Origin: SURF-55 sp040755195
Lineage (GTDB): Bacteria; Bacillota; Desulfotomaculia; Desulfotomaculales; Ammonificaceae
Direction: 5' to 3'
DNA: 22,020 nucleotides
Assembly (NCBI GenBank): GCA_040755195.1
Contig: JBFMBL010000042.1
Span: 1 to 22,020 of the forward strand
Shown piece by piece: positions 1-7,538 of the stretch. The position numbers and the translations under genes are program-made. Under the pieces are notes generated by a model, which worked only from the letters and a program-made list of their open reading frames with translations, had not been told where the DNA came from and searched no databases. Every line of letters starts with the position of its first letter. The first letter of the stretch is position 1.

Positions 1-173
1 AAGAAGGGGTTGAGCAACAGTTCGCCGGCTGTGGTGACACATACTGTTTGAACGTCGCCGCTTAGGATTATCCGGACACGCCGCAGCAAAAGCGCAAGAA
101 AAGGCGCACGTATGAAAAGGACCGTCTCAACCTCTTCGATTTCCTGCCGTATGGCTCTGCCCGCGTCTTTCAC
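1..173 (-). CDS. DUF2201/VWA-like putative metallopeptidase protein, N-terminal part (cut by window edge)
   Basis: The reading frame begins with GTG at 173 and stays open to the window edge, giving 57 residues. The start VKDAGRAIRQ followed by a helix ending in APFLALLLRRVR, then a TTAGELLLNP strand, resembles the N-terminal domain of DUF2201 proteins. In that family a predicted zinc-peptidase-like domain precedes a von Willebrand A-like domain. The GTG start overlaps the stop of the upstream MoxR gene in a GTGA arrangement, so the two are probably translationally coupled. MoxR ATPases and VWA-type proteins commonly work as pairs that remodel or insert cofactors into client proteins. The metal-binding and VWA motifs lie outside the window, so the family call rests on the N-terminus and context only. 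Confidence 0.65.
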   Translation of the reverse strand, partial: MKDAGRAIRQEIEEVETVLFIRAPFLALLLRRVRIILSGDVQTVCVTTAGELLLNPF

Positions 174-1417
174 GCCGGCGCCCTTAAAAGATTGCCGATG
201 GCGGAATACGCCTTCCGCAAAGCATCAGAGCGTTCACAAATCTCCAGGTAAACGGCTTCCTTCCAAGGGGAATCGACGCGGTTGGCTAAAGTAAACCATA
301 ACAGTCCGAGATACTCTCTGCTGATTCCTGCCACAGTCTCCAAAAGCGGTATGGTGATGGAAATAACGTAATTTACCATTTTGCGTGCTTCGAAAAGACT
401 GCCGGAGCGAGATTCTGTTTTGATTTCGAGTACTTTTTTTGAGATTCCCTGTCCGATTACCACCACGGCGAAATAACGCTCATCGATACTCAACCGTTCG
501 AAAATGGATGGCGATTCCATCAGCTCATCGAATGAGGGTACGGGATGTTTATAAAACGCGAAGAACTTCTCGCCGACTTCCGTCCCAAGCGCTGCTATGC
601 ATAATGTACGTATGACTTCCGCTCCGAGCCCCGCACGGACTGCTGCGGCGAGATCACGCGCCAGGAACTCGTAGCTGCGCGGAGTCGGGTACCCGTCGAG
701 AATCGCAACTTCGCCAGGTACGCGATAGAAGTCCTCCGGAAAACGGCACAGATAAGCGAAGACTTTTTCTTCATAATGGGGTTGGTTTGCGTTCATCCAT
801 GCGGCCCACTCGGTAAGGCGAGGCGGTTTTACCTCGATGCGGTACACACGGTTTAGCATCGGTGCCGGAAGCAAGTTTGCGATTGAACTGTCTTCGGGTC
901 TGTTGCCTGCCGCTACAACCTGAACACCCGGACAAAACCGCGTAAAACCGGACATCCGGTCGTGAACAAGTTTGTAGGAAGCGGCGACAACGTCCGGCCT
1001 GTAGACATTAGTGATTTCATCAAGGAAAAGGCATCCTGAAACCGATGAAAGCAGTACCGCCCACTGCGGCGGTTGATATACGAGCTGCGTTAGATTACCT
1101 ACCTTTACCGGCGCGGGGCGTCCCATTAAATCGACGGGCTCGGTTTCGGTCAAACGAAGATCGATGAAGGCAAAATACCTTTCCGGATGCTGATAGACCT
1201 CGTTGAGGTTTATCGCGTCAAAATGCCGGTTGTTGTATTCGAGAAATACCCGGCCTTTCGAATGCGCAATCTCCATCGCCGTTTCTCGAACAAGTGCGCT
1301 CTTGCCTATTCCCGGCGGTCCTAGAAGCAACACGCTCTGCCTTCCATCGGTATTGTAAAGGAAGGTCATAAGTTTTTTTGCGGCGTTAGGCGTTAAGGCG
1401 CAGCACTCACTGCTCAT
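170..1417 (-). CDS. MoxR-family AAA+ ATPase
   Basis: This is a cytoplasmic AAA+ ATPase of about 415 residues. Walker A is GPPGIGKS at residues 33-40. Walker B is CLFLDEI with the catalytic DE near 133-134. A sensor-like segment VVAAGNRPED follows, with an arginine soon after (MLNRVYRI). MoxR ATPases act as chaperones for VWA proteins, and the next gene, starting inside this stop codon, is such a partner. The start is taken as ATG 1417 because a G-rich ribosome site (GGGGGG) sits 6 bases before it; an in-frame TTG two codons upstream (1423) overlaps that site. The C-terminal third is helical and has no motif I recognise. The HEAT-like repeat gene lies 67 bases upstream on the same strand and is probably in the same operon. 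Confidence 0.85.
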   Translation of the reverse strand: MSSECCALTPNAAKKLMTFLYNTDGRQSVLLLGPPGIGKSALVRETAMEIAHSKGRVFLEYNNRHFDAINLNEVYQHPERYFAFIDLRLTETEPVDLMGRPAPVKVGNLTQLVYQPPQWAVLLSSVSGCLFLDEITNVYRPDVVAASYKLVHDRMSGFTRFCPGVQVVAAGNRPEDSSIANLLPAPMLNRVYRIEVKPPRLTEWAAWMNANQPHYEEKVFAYLCRFPEDFYRVPGEVAILDGYPTPRSYEFLARDLAAAVRAGLGAEVIRTLCIAALGTEVGEKFFAFYKHPVPSFDELMESPSIFERLSIDERYFAVVVIGQGISKKVLEIKTESRSGSLFEARKMVNYVISITIPLLETVAGISREYLGLLWFTLANRVDSPWKEAVYLEICERSDALRKAYSAIGNLLRAPA

Positions 1418-1484
1418 TCGCAACCCCCCGGATCCTTGTTCACAAGAAAGGGTGTTCTACTAGTCCTATATTTGTGTTGTGGAT

Positions 1485-2666
1485 TCAACCGCAGCGCACG
1501 AATAACATCGGTCTCAAAAAAGTCGGGAAACCCGGGTGATGCGTAAGGTCTGCCAGTACCGTCATATCGGCGTCTTGATGTTTAAAAAAGATCTCCTTTA
1601 CCGTGCCCTCCACAACCCCTTCGTTACAATTCGGGTGTACCAGCGCCCTGAATCTCGTGGTCCTGTATCCGTCCGTCATCAAGGGTTTAATTCCCTCCGG
1701 CGGGCACCCTGGATTTTTGGCGAGCCGTGACCTTAAGCTGCAATCGGTATCTCCGGTTAAAGCAGCAAGTGTCGGCGGCGGTGTGGACGGATTGGAAGCA
1801 ACCTGAGCCCGTACTGAACTCCGGCTGTCAAACGCGAGCATGCACAGGACGCTTGAGGGCGCTTTCGGGTTTCCGGCGACGGCCTTACGCACCTCAGGGG
1901 TTTCATCCTTTGCAAGCTCGATCAGTATGTTTTGTTTACAGTTCGGGTTCGACGCAACGGATGACCGCACCATCACGGCGGGATGGGAGGAAAGCCTCAA
2001 CTGCAAGTTGTACGGACAGTTGCCGTGGCGGCCTACCTGCGCCAAAACGGAGACGTTATCCTTTGAGCGGGCTGCAAGGCGGGCTATTACCACCGGAGGC
2101 GTCACCGGGTTGATAAGAATTGCCTCAGTAATTGATTGTGTGTTTACAGCGCTCATCCATAAAAGAACATGACCCGGTACCCCGGGGTTCGCGGCCATCT
2201 CTTCCAACAGCACTCGTTCTCCGGTCAACTCCAGGTCCCCAAAAACGCTCTTTGGAAGGTACGGATTAGCGGCAAGCTGACGGAGGACCCAGAGGTCGCG
2301 GTCTTCTGCTAAAGCCTGCAGCACGGTATACGGTGCGGCCTTGTTCCGCGCCACCGCGCAGCGTACCCGCTCGTCAACGTCCCGCGCCAGCCGGACCAGC
2401 GCTTCAGGCGGACAATTGACATTGGCGGCCACCGTTTCCCGCACCGTTACGTCTGCCGCGTCAGAAAAGTCGTTGAGGATTTCCCGCCGGCACGCCGGGT
2501 GTTGCAGCGCCAGCAGGCGTGAACGGTAATCCGCACCTTTGATAAATCGTTCTAAAATCTCCGGCGGGCACAGGGGGTGCCGTAACACGAAGTGGTGCAG
2601 CCAGATTATGTTGCTGGCGGCATATGATTTGAGCACCTCTGAAATGTGTGATCCTGCTGCCGGCAA
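1485..2666 (-). CDS. HEAT-like / leucine-rich-repeat-variant (LRV) repeat protein
   Basis: This 393-residue protein consists almost entirely of about fourteen repeats of roughly 24 residues. The pattern is NPxxPPxxLxxLAxDxxxxVRxxVAxN, for example NPNCKQNILIELAKD and NPKAPSSVLCMLAFD. Such LRV/HEAT-like arrays form curved helical solenoids that bind other proteins. No signal peptide or membrane segment is visible. The start is TTG 2666, with a GGGGTG ribosome site 6 bases upstream; an in-frame GTG ten codons later is an alternative. It lies upstream of the MoxR ATPase on the same strand, so I infer that it is a scaffold or substrate adaptor for the MoxR/DUF2201 pair. Catalytic residues are neither seen nor expected. 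Confidence 0.75.
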   Translation of the reverse strand: MPAAGSHISEVLKSYAASNIIWLHHFVLRHPLCPPEILERFIKGADYRSRLLALQHPACRREILNDFSDAADVTVRETVAANVNCPPEALVRLARDVDERVRCAVARNKAAPYTVLQALAEDRDLWVLRQLAANPYLPKSVFGDLELTGERVLLEEMAANPGVPGHVLLWMSAVNTQSITEAILINPVTPPVVIARLAARSKDNVSVLAQVGRHGNCPYNLQLRLSSHPAVMVRSSVASNPNCKQNILIELAKDETPEVRKAVAGNPKAPSSVLCMLAFDSRSSVRAQVASNPSTPPPTLAALTGDTDCSLRSRLAKNPGCPPEGIKPLMTDGYRTTRFRALVHPNCNEGVVEGTVKEIFFKHQDADMTVLADLTHHPGFPTFLRPMLFVRCG

Positions 2667-2747
2667 AAAAGCACCCCGTGTTATACCTTGTACAGGGGTG
2701 CCGCAGAGTATGCATCCAAAGGTTAAAACAAACTCTTAATGCTTACC

Positions 2748-2766
2748 GGGCACTTCCCAATTGCCC
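2748..2766. repeat. Dispersed 19-nt hairpin, copy 1
   Basis: The sequence GGGCACTTCCCAATTGCCC can fold as an 8-bp stem with one mismatch around a CCC loop. A near-identical copy with a perfect stem lies at 18842-18860. It sits between the divergent LRV and DUF2889 genes, just before the candidate promoter of the latter. It may be a small repetitive extragenic palindrome; its function is unknown. Confidence 0.55.
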
Positions 2767-2767
2767 C

Positions 2768-2797
2768 TTGTCCCGCTCGCTGTTGCCCTGATAAAAT
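2768..2797 (+). promoter_or_regulatory. Candidate sigma-A promoter for the DUF2889 gene
   Basis: TTGTCC (2768-2773) and TAAAAT (2792-2797) are separated by 18 bases, about 40 bases before the ATG at 2837. The match is moderate and untested. Confidence 0.35.
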
Positions 2798-2836
2798 ATG
2801 GCTTGTGGCCCAACAACGTTTCTCCGGAGGAATATT

Positions 2837-3694
2837 ATGCGTCCTGTTCTTCATCAGAAGCGAATCACAAGCGTGCATAACCTCGGACAGACCGTACTCG
2901 TCCAAACCGTCCAGTTGGCTACCGGCAATGAAATCATTGCGCAGATGTGGGTGAACCCGAAATCGTTCGAAACCGTCCATGCAAGATGGGAGATACTTCG
3001 CGCCGGCGAAGGAATGTCGACGGAAAGCAAAGAGGTTCCGTCTTTACGAGGTTGCGTGGCATACTTTGGTTGCGGCAGGTCTTTCCGCAAAGCGCTGGCC
3101 GGATACCCGCCTTTAGCCGTGGAGCTGTTTCTTGGAAACGTCGGCGCCTTGATTCAGGCAGAAACATACCTTGTAAGCGAACGCGGCCATCCTTCACTGG
3201 AAGCATACGTCGACTACTGGAAACAGTTTTATGCCGGAAGTTGCCGCTATTACAGCAACCTGGACGCGGTGAAAAGAAGCTGGGGCGAATACGTCAGCGC
3301 CCGACAGCCGGGCACCAACCTTTTTAATCGATTTAAGACCATATCTGTTGATGACTGCCACGACGGGTTGTTATTGCGTTCCTCAATGGCCGATTCTTTC
3401 CACGAAATGGCCTTATCTTTCAGGCTTGACCATTCCGGAAAAGAACTCCGCGGCGCCGCCGGAGCCATAGTTCGCGCGCCTGATCAGGTTTGTCCCGGAG
3501 CGGCCGAGTTTATCGCGCGGTTAAACGGCATTCAGATCCAGGAGGCCGGTCGCGAAAAGATTACTAAACTCCTTGGGGAAGGACAGGGGTGTGTCCACCT
3601 GATCGATCTCACCTGGGAATCAATCGAGTTGTTGCTTTCAGCCGCAAATTTGCCACCCGGCGGTTCTTTTGCCGATCGGGTCCAAGGAGCGTGA
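2837..3694 (+). CDS. DUF2889 domain-containing protein of unknown function
   Basis: The product is a 285-residue soluble protein. The C-terminal half, from about residue 165, carries the features I associate with DUF2889: a DSFHEMALSF strand, RAPDQVCPGA, and the closing GCVHLIDLTW motif. The N-terminal half has conserved-looking segments (SCRYYSNLD, LAVELFL, SERGHPSLEAY) but no catalytic motif that I recognise. The start is ATG 2837 because a TCCGGAGG ribosome site lies directly upstream; an in-frame ATG 13 codons earlier (2798) has none. The gene is divergent from the LRV/MoxR operon, with only about 170 bases between them, so regulation may be shared, but no functional link is shown. The function of DUF2889 is not known to me. 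Confidence 0.7.
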   Translation: MRPVLHQKRITSVHNLGQTVLVQTVQLATGNEIIAQMWVNPKSFETVHARWEILRAGEGMSTESKEVPSLRGCVAYFGCGRSFRKALAGYPPLAVELFLGNVGALIQAETYLVSERGHPSLEAYVDYWKQFYAGSCRYYSNLDAVKRSWGEYVSARQPGTNLFNRFKTISVDDCHDGLLLRSSMADSFHEMALSFRLDHSGKELRGAAGAIVRAPDQVCPGAAEFIARLNGIQIQEAGREKITKLLGEGQGCVHLIDLTWESIELLLSAANLPPGGSFADRVQGA

Positions 3695-3724
3695 ACCTGT
3701 CTCCTTCGACAATGTGAAAATTTC

Positions 3725-3753
3725 TTGACAGTTGAATATAAAGCTGATAAGTT
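3725..3753 (+). promoter_or_regulatory. Promoter of the SAM-riboswitch/homocysteine operon
   Basis: A perfect -35 TTGACA (3725-3730) is followed after 17 bases by TAAGTT (3748-3753), within GATAAGTT. Transcription would start about 15-20 bases before the riboswitch P1 stem, which is the expected geometry. Confidence 0.7.
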
Positions 3754-3776
3754 ATTGTTCAAATCGAATAAACCCT

Positions 3777-3920
3777 GGCTCTTATCCAGAGTGGCGGAGG
3801 GACTGGCCCGATGAAGCCCGGCAACCGGTAGGGAAGCGTTCACGGGGAACGTTGCCCCGGCAAGGTGCCAATTCCTGCAGACAGAAAAGCCGAACGGCGA
3901 TTCTTCTGACAGATAAGGGT
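3777..3920 (+). promoter_or_regulatory. SAM-I (S-box) riboswitch aptamer
   Basis: This leader RNA binds S-adenosylmethionine. The sequence matches the S-box core closely: AGAGTGGCGGAGGGACTGG, then GATGAAGCCCGGCAACC, then GGTGCCAATTCCTGC. The P1 stem is formed by CTTATC (3781-3786) and GATAAG (3912-3917), extended by two or three weaker pairs. Downstream lies a candidate terminator (3940-3973) and then the homocysteine-forming genes. In the known mechanism, bound SAM stabilises P1 and lets the terminator form, shutting the operon when methionine/SAM is plentiful. I could not identify the competing antiterminator with certainty. Confidence 0.95.
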
Positions 3921-3939
3921 GCTACGGACGATGTGGTGG

Positions 3940-3973
3940 CCTCTTCTTTGTTGGAAGGGGTTATTGTTTTTTG
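3940..3973 (+). terminator. Candidate intrinsic terminator of the SAM riboswitch expression platform
   Basis: A 7-bp stem CCTCTTC / GAAGGGG (one G-U pair) closes a 7-nt loop and is followed by a T-rich run (TTATTGTTTTTT). It lies 20 bases after the aptamer and about 40 before the ribosome site of the first gene, as expected for transcriptional attenuation. The stem is only moderately strong. Confidence 0.6.
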
Positions 3974-4015
3974 GCATAGAGCATCAGGGTTGTTTTAAGG
4001 AAAGGGAGGCAAACA

Positions 4016-5233
4016 ATGGCGGACAGGACTTTTGCGGAAATCAATTCTAAGATCAAAGCCGGGAAGGCGGTGGTGATAACCGCCGATGAACTTGTTCAAT
4101 TGGTTGAGGAAAAGGGCGTAAGCCATGCGGCTAAAGAAGTCGACATCGTCACCACCGGCACTTTTGCCCCAATGTGTTCTTCCGGTGCTTACTTTAACTT
4201 CGGACACAGCGCGCCGCGGATTAAATTCAACCGCGTCTGGCTGAACGGGGTACCGGCGTACGCCGGCCTGGCGGCGGTCGATGCGTTTATTGGAGCCACG
4301 GCTCTCCCCGAAGACGACCCGTTGAACTCCAGCCATCCCGGTGAATTCCGTTACGGGGGCGGGCATGTCATCGAAGACTTTGTGTCCCGGAAACCCGTGC
4401 GGCTAAAGGCGCTTGGTTACGGGACCGACTGCTACCCGCGCCGGCAGATTGAAACCACGGTAACGCTCGACGACCTGAACGAGGCGGTGCTTTTCAATCC
4501 GCGCAACGCTTATCAGAATTATAATTGCGCGGTTAACCTCGGTCCGCGGACGCTTTATACCTACCTTGGCGTTTTAAAACCTAATCTGGGCAACGCCCAC
4601 TTCGCGACCTCCGGGCAGTTGAGCCCGCTGCTGAAGGACCCGTACTTCCGTACAATCGGTGTTGGTACACGCATCTTCCTCGGCGGCGGCACCGGCTATG
4701 TGGTTTGGAACGGGACGCAGCACTTCCCGGGTATTTCAGGGCTTCCTGAAGGAGTACCGCCGGTTCCGTCCGGGGGGACACTCACTGTCCTGGGGGACTT
4801 GAAGCAGATGAGTCCAAAATGGCTGCGAGGTACAAGCATGCTTGGCTACGGCGCCACCCTTTCGGTCGGAATAGGCATACCCATTCCGATCTTGAACGAG
4901 GAGGTATGCTACTACGCCTCCCGCCCGGACAGAGAGCTTTACGCGCCGATAGTCGACTACTCCAGGGCCTACCCCAACCGCGAGCCGGGCGGCTTAGGTG
5001 TTGTAAGCTATGCCGAGCTTAGATCGGGGCAGATTACCGTTAACGGAAAAAAGGTATCGACCGCGCCGCTGTCGAGCTATCATAAAGCGCAGGAAATCAG
5101 CGCAGTTTTAAAACAATGGATTTCCGAAGGAAGGTTCCTGCTCGGCGAGCCGGTTCAATTATTACCCGGACCGGACGCCGGGATTAAGGCCAAAAGCCTC
5201 GAGATACGCGGTTCAGAGAGGAGGAACGGTTAA
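4016..5233 (+). CDS. DUF39 homocysteine biosynthesis protein (L-aspartate semialdehyde sulfurtransferase)
   Basis: This 405-residue protein belongs to the COG1900/DUF39 family. With the NIL/ferredoxin partner encoded next, the family converts L-aspartate semialdehyde and a sulfane sulfur into L-homocysteine, bypassing O-acylhomoserine. Cys54 in the segment TFAPMCSSGAYF and Cys139 in YGTDCYPRR match the two cysteines reported as important for persulfide chemistry in the methanogen enzyme. Glycine-rich loops (FLGGGTGYVVW) follow. The ATG at 4016 is preceded by an AAGGGAGG ribosome site. The upstream SAM-I riboswitch independently supports a methionine-pathway role. The stop codon is immediately followed by the start of the partner gene. 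Confidence 0.9.
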   Translation: MADRTFAEINSKIKAGKAVVITADELVQLVEEKGVSHAAKEVDIVTTGTFAPMCSSGAYFNFGHSAPRIKFNRVWLNGVPAYAGLAAVDAFIGATALPEDDPLNSSHPGEFRYGGGHVIEDFVSRKPVRLKALGYGTDCYPRRQIETTVTLDDLNEAVLFNPRNAYQNYNCAVNLGPRTLYTYLGVLKPNLGNAHFATSGQLSPLLKDPYFRTIGVGTRIFLGGGTGYVVWNGTQHFPGISGLPEGVPPVPSGGTLTVLGDLKQMSPKWLRGTSMLGYGATLSVGIGIPIPILNEEVCYYASRPDRELYAPIVDYSRAYPNREPGGLGVVSYAELRSGQITVNGKKVSTAPLSSYHKAQEISAVLKQWISEGRFLLGEPVQLLPGPDAGIKAKSLEIRGSERRNG

Positions 5234-5635
5234 ATGGCGCCAAGCAAGGTAGTCTTGCGTTTTCCCGCATCAATCGCCGATAAGCCGATAATCTTCCATC
5301 TTGTCAAGGACTACGGCCTGATGATCAACATCCTTAAGGCCAACATCAACCCCCATAAAGAGGGTATGATGGTCATGGAACTCCACGGCGATAAAGCCGA
5401 TCAAGGACTGGGCTTTTTACGGGATCAGGGTGTTGTCGTACAACCGCTTACCGAGGAGATTGTTTGGAACGAGGAGCGCTGCAGCCACTGCGGCGCATGT
5501 ACGGCAATCTGCCCGAGCGGGGCGCTTTATTTCGAACGCCCGTCCATGCTGGTTCACTTCGACAGTGAGGCCTGCGTCGTCTGCCAGCTCTGCGTCAGGG
5601 CATGTCCGATGCGGGCGATGGAGGTTCGCTTCTAA
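5234..5635 (+). CDS. NIL domain + 2[4Fe-4S] ferredoxin, partner of the DUF39 sulfurtransferase
   Basis: The protein has 133 residues. Residues 1 to about 75 form an NIL domain, a ligand-binding fold also found at the end of methionine ABC-transporter ATPases. Residues 83-133 carry two classical [4Fe-4S] motifs: CSHCGACTAICP (Cys83, 86, 89, 93) and CVVCQLCVRACP (Cys114, 117, 120, 124). In the known system this protein supplies the electrons for reductive sulfur transfer by the DUF39 enzyme. The ATG directly abuts the stop of that gene, and its ribosome site (GAGGAGGAACG) lies inside the DUF39 coding end, so translation is very probably coupled. Both clusters appear intact. Confidence 0.92.
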   Translation: MAPSKVVLRFPASIADKPIIFHLVKDYGLMINILKANINPHKEGMMVMELHGDKADQGLGFLRDQGVVVQPLTEEIVWNEERCSHCGACTAICPSGALYFERPSMLVHFDSEACVVCQLCVRACPMRAMEVRF

Positions 5636-5640
5636 ATATA

Positions 5641-6387
5641 ATGATTTACGCCAAACGCGCATACCGGGCTCTTTTTCGTGAAAACGATTTGACCTTTTTC
5701 CAGGTTAAAGTAAAGGAAACCGATCTGTGCATCGGCGTGCGCACTGAGCGTTTTACCACGGACCTTGTATGGCTTATTGAAAAAACTGTTAAAGAAGAGC
5801 GGGCGCGGCTCGAGGCATACATCGAAAAAGACCCGGTATTCCTCAAGACCCTTGAGCCGCACCGCGTTTTACCGGATGCTCCCGGAATCGCCGTTAGCAT
5901 GGCTGACGCCGCAACCGCAGCCGGCGTCGGTCCCATGGCGGCGGTTGCCGGGGCGTTCTCCGATATGGCAGGCCGTTTACTTGCCCGCTACTCCCGCGAT
6001 GTGGTGGTTGAAAACGGCGGCGACATCTATTTTAAGTCTACACGGAAAAGGACCGTAGGCATCTTCGCCGGCCCCTCCCCTCTATCCAATAAGGTTGCGG
6101 TCGAAATCATGCCCGGGCAGACCCCGCTAGGAATTTGCACCTCATCCGGTACGGTCGGACATTCGTTAAGCCTGGGGCGAGCCGACGCCGCCGTGATACT
6201 GGCCGCCACCGCCACCCTTGCCGACGCCGCAGCCACCGCAACCGGCAACCTGGTGCAAACGGCCGCCGACATTGAAAAGGCGCTCGCCTTCGCCCGGAGC
6301 ATCCCCGGCGTCACCGGCGCCATAGTCGTCACCGGCGAAAATCTGGGCGCCTGGGGAAAGGTGAAACTTGTCCCGACCAACCTTTAG
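5641..6387 (+). CDS. UPF0280 (COG2122, ApbE-like) protein of the homocysteine operon
   Basis: The protein has 248 residues, the usual length for UPF0280. Diagnostic segments are KVKETDLCIGV near the N-terminus, MADAATAAGVGPMAAVAG in the middle, VENGGDIYF, and GICTSSGTVGHSLSLG. The fold is related to the flavin transferase ApbE, but the exact reaction is not settled. Genetic work in sulfate reducers and methanogens links the family to homocysteine formation together with DUF39 and NIL/ferredoxin, which fits this operon. The start is ATG 5641, 5 bases after the previous stop; an in-frame ATG at 5602 lies inside the ferredoxin gene and would add an atypical N-terminus. The TAG stop overlaps the stop of the convergent regulator gene by 4 bp. 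Confidence 0.88.
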   Translation: MIYAKRAYRALFRENDLTFFQVKVKETDLCIGVRTERFTTDLVWLIEKTVKEERARLEAYIEKDPVFLKTLEPHRVLPDAPGIAVSMADAATAAGVGPMAAVAGAFSDMAGRLLARYSRDVVVENGGDIYFKSTRKRTVGIFAGPSPLSNKVAVEIMPGQTPLGICTSSGTVGHSLSLGRADAAVILAATATLADAAATATGNLVQTAADIEKALAFARSIPGVTGAIVVTGENLGAWGKVKLVPTNL

Positions 6388-7538
6388 CGGACGGTCACTA
6401 TCGGCTCCAGGATCTTTATCGGCTCGGTGACGCTACCGAAACGAGCGAAGTTTAGAAGCCGCGCCTTCAACACCTCCGTAATCTCGTAGCCCTTGGGAAC
6501 CAGCATGACACCGCGATGATCCCTGATATCGTCCGCAAGGACCATCCCCGGCAGCAGTTCGTCGAGAACGACCGTCTTAACGATAAAGCCTTCGGTCGCG
6601 CTCAGGGTCTCTGCTTCGAGGGCGCCGAGGATCTCGGGGTCGTACCACTGAGCCGCACCCCGCATTGTCTCCAAAGCCTCGGTACCCGTCTTACCCTTCT
6701 GCGCCAGCGCGTCGTAGTCGAGCACCACCTTCAGCACCCGGGCAATGAAGGGAATCGCCTTCCCCTTCCGGTTGTCCTCCGGGAAGCCGTCCCCGTCATA
6801 CTGCTTGAGCTGATAGGCGATCGCTTCGGCCACGCCCTCCAAGCGCGGTATGTTGGCCAAAAGGTTCCGCCCCACCTGCGGGTAGGAGAGGAAGACCTTT
6901 TCCTCCTTCTCCGTAAGGCTCTCCCCCCTCGCCCTCTTCTCGAGGATACTCGGCGGAATGGTGACGTAGCCGATCTGGGCCAGCATTGCCGCCAGCTCCA
7001 GCTCCCACAGCTTCGCGACCTTGAGGCGGATACCTATCCGGCGCGCAATGTTGCGGCGGCGGGAAGCCTGGGTTACCGCCACCGGGTTCAGGAGCGACAG
7101 GATTTCAATGAGCATTTTGATGCTGCCCCAGAGCGTCTTTTCCAAAAGCTCCCGCTCCGCGGTGACGAGACGGTACTGTTCGACCGCGGCATTGAGCACT
7201 CTCAGAAAATCCTCGGTTGAGCAGGGTTTAGTGAGAAACCGGAAGATGTTCCCTTCGTTGATCGCGTCCATCGCCACCTGCAGGTCGGCGTAGCCGGTAA
7301 GCATCACCCGCACCGTGTCGGGCGCAACCTGACGCGCCAGGGAAAGAAACTGGATGCCGTCCATCTGGGGCATCCGCAGGTCGGACACCACCACGGCAAA
7401 GGGCCCCTGTCCTTTGAGCATGCCTTGCCCCGCCGCGCCGCTCTCGGCGGTCACGATCTCAAAGTAGTGGCGCAGGTTGCGCTGAAAGCCGGCAAGGATG
7501 TTGGGATCGTCGTCAACGAAAAGTATCTTTTCTTTCAC
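6384..7538 (-). CDS. Response regulator: REC + degenerate HD-GYP-like domain
   Basis: The protein has 384 residues. REC spans about 1-120, with acidic DDD near 9-11, phosphoacceptor Asp53 (VVSDLRMPQMDG) and Lys104 in LTKPC. From about 135 to 300 an HD-GYP-like helical domain is recognisable (IPPSILEKRARGE, LTEKEE, YDGDGFPED, IPFIARVLKVVLDYDAL). However, the HD pair reads AQ (MLAQIG), the later histidines are replaced (LSYPQVG, YQLKQYD), and GYP is GFP. The metal-binding c-di-GMP phosphodiesterase centre is therefore lost, and a non-catalytic binding role is likely. About 65 residues of unassigned C-terminus follow. The start is GTG 7538, overlapping the upstream stop as GTGA, with GGAGGGGG upstream. 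It is the last gene of the kinase-HDOD operon. Confidence 0.85.
   Translation of the reverse strand: MKEKILFVDDDPNILAGFQRNLRHYFEIVTAESGAAGQGMLKGQGPFAVVVSDLRMPQMDGIQFLSLARQVAPDTVRVMLTGYADLQVAMDAINEGNIFRFLTKPCSTEDFLRVLNAAVEQYRLVTAERELLEKTLWGSIKMLIEILSLLNPVAVTQASRRRNIARRIGIRLKVAKLWELELAAMLAQIGYVTIPPSILEKRARGESLTEKEEKVFLSYPQVGRNLLANIPRLEGVAEAIAYQLKQYDGDGFPEDNRKGKAIPFIARVLKVVLDYDALAQKGKTGTEALETMRGAAQWYDPEILGALEAETLSATEGFIVKTVVLDELLPGMVLADDIRDHRGVMLVPKGYEITEVLKARLLNFARFGSVTEPIKILEPIVTVR

Noticed and set aside
2461..2715. 84-codon minus-strand ORF overlapping the LRV gene start
   Set aside because: It is out of frame with the repeat protein and has no repeat or domain pattern.
6516..7220. 234-codon open frame on the plus strand
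   Set aside because: It is antisense to the REC/HD-GYP-like gene, whose protein has clear domains; the plus frame has an Arg/Leu-rich shadow composition and no motif.
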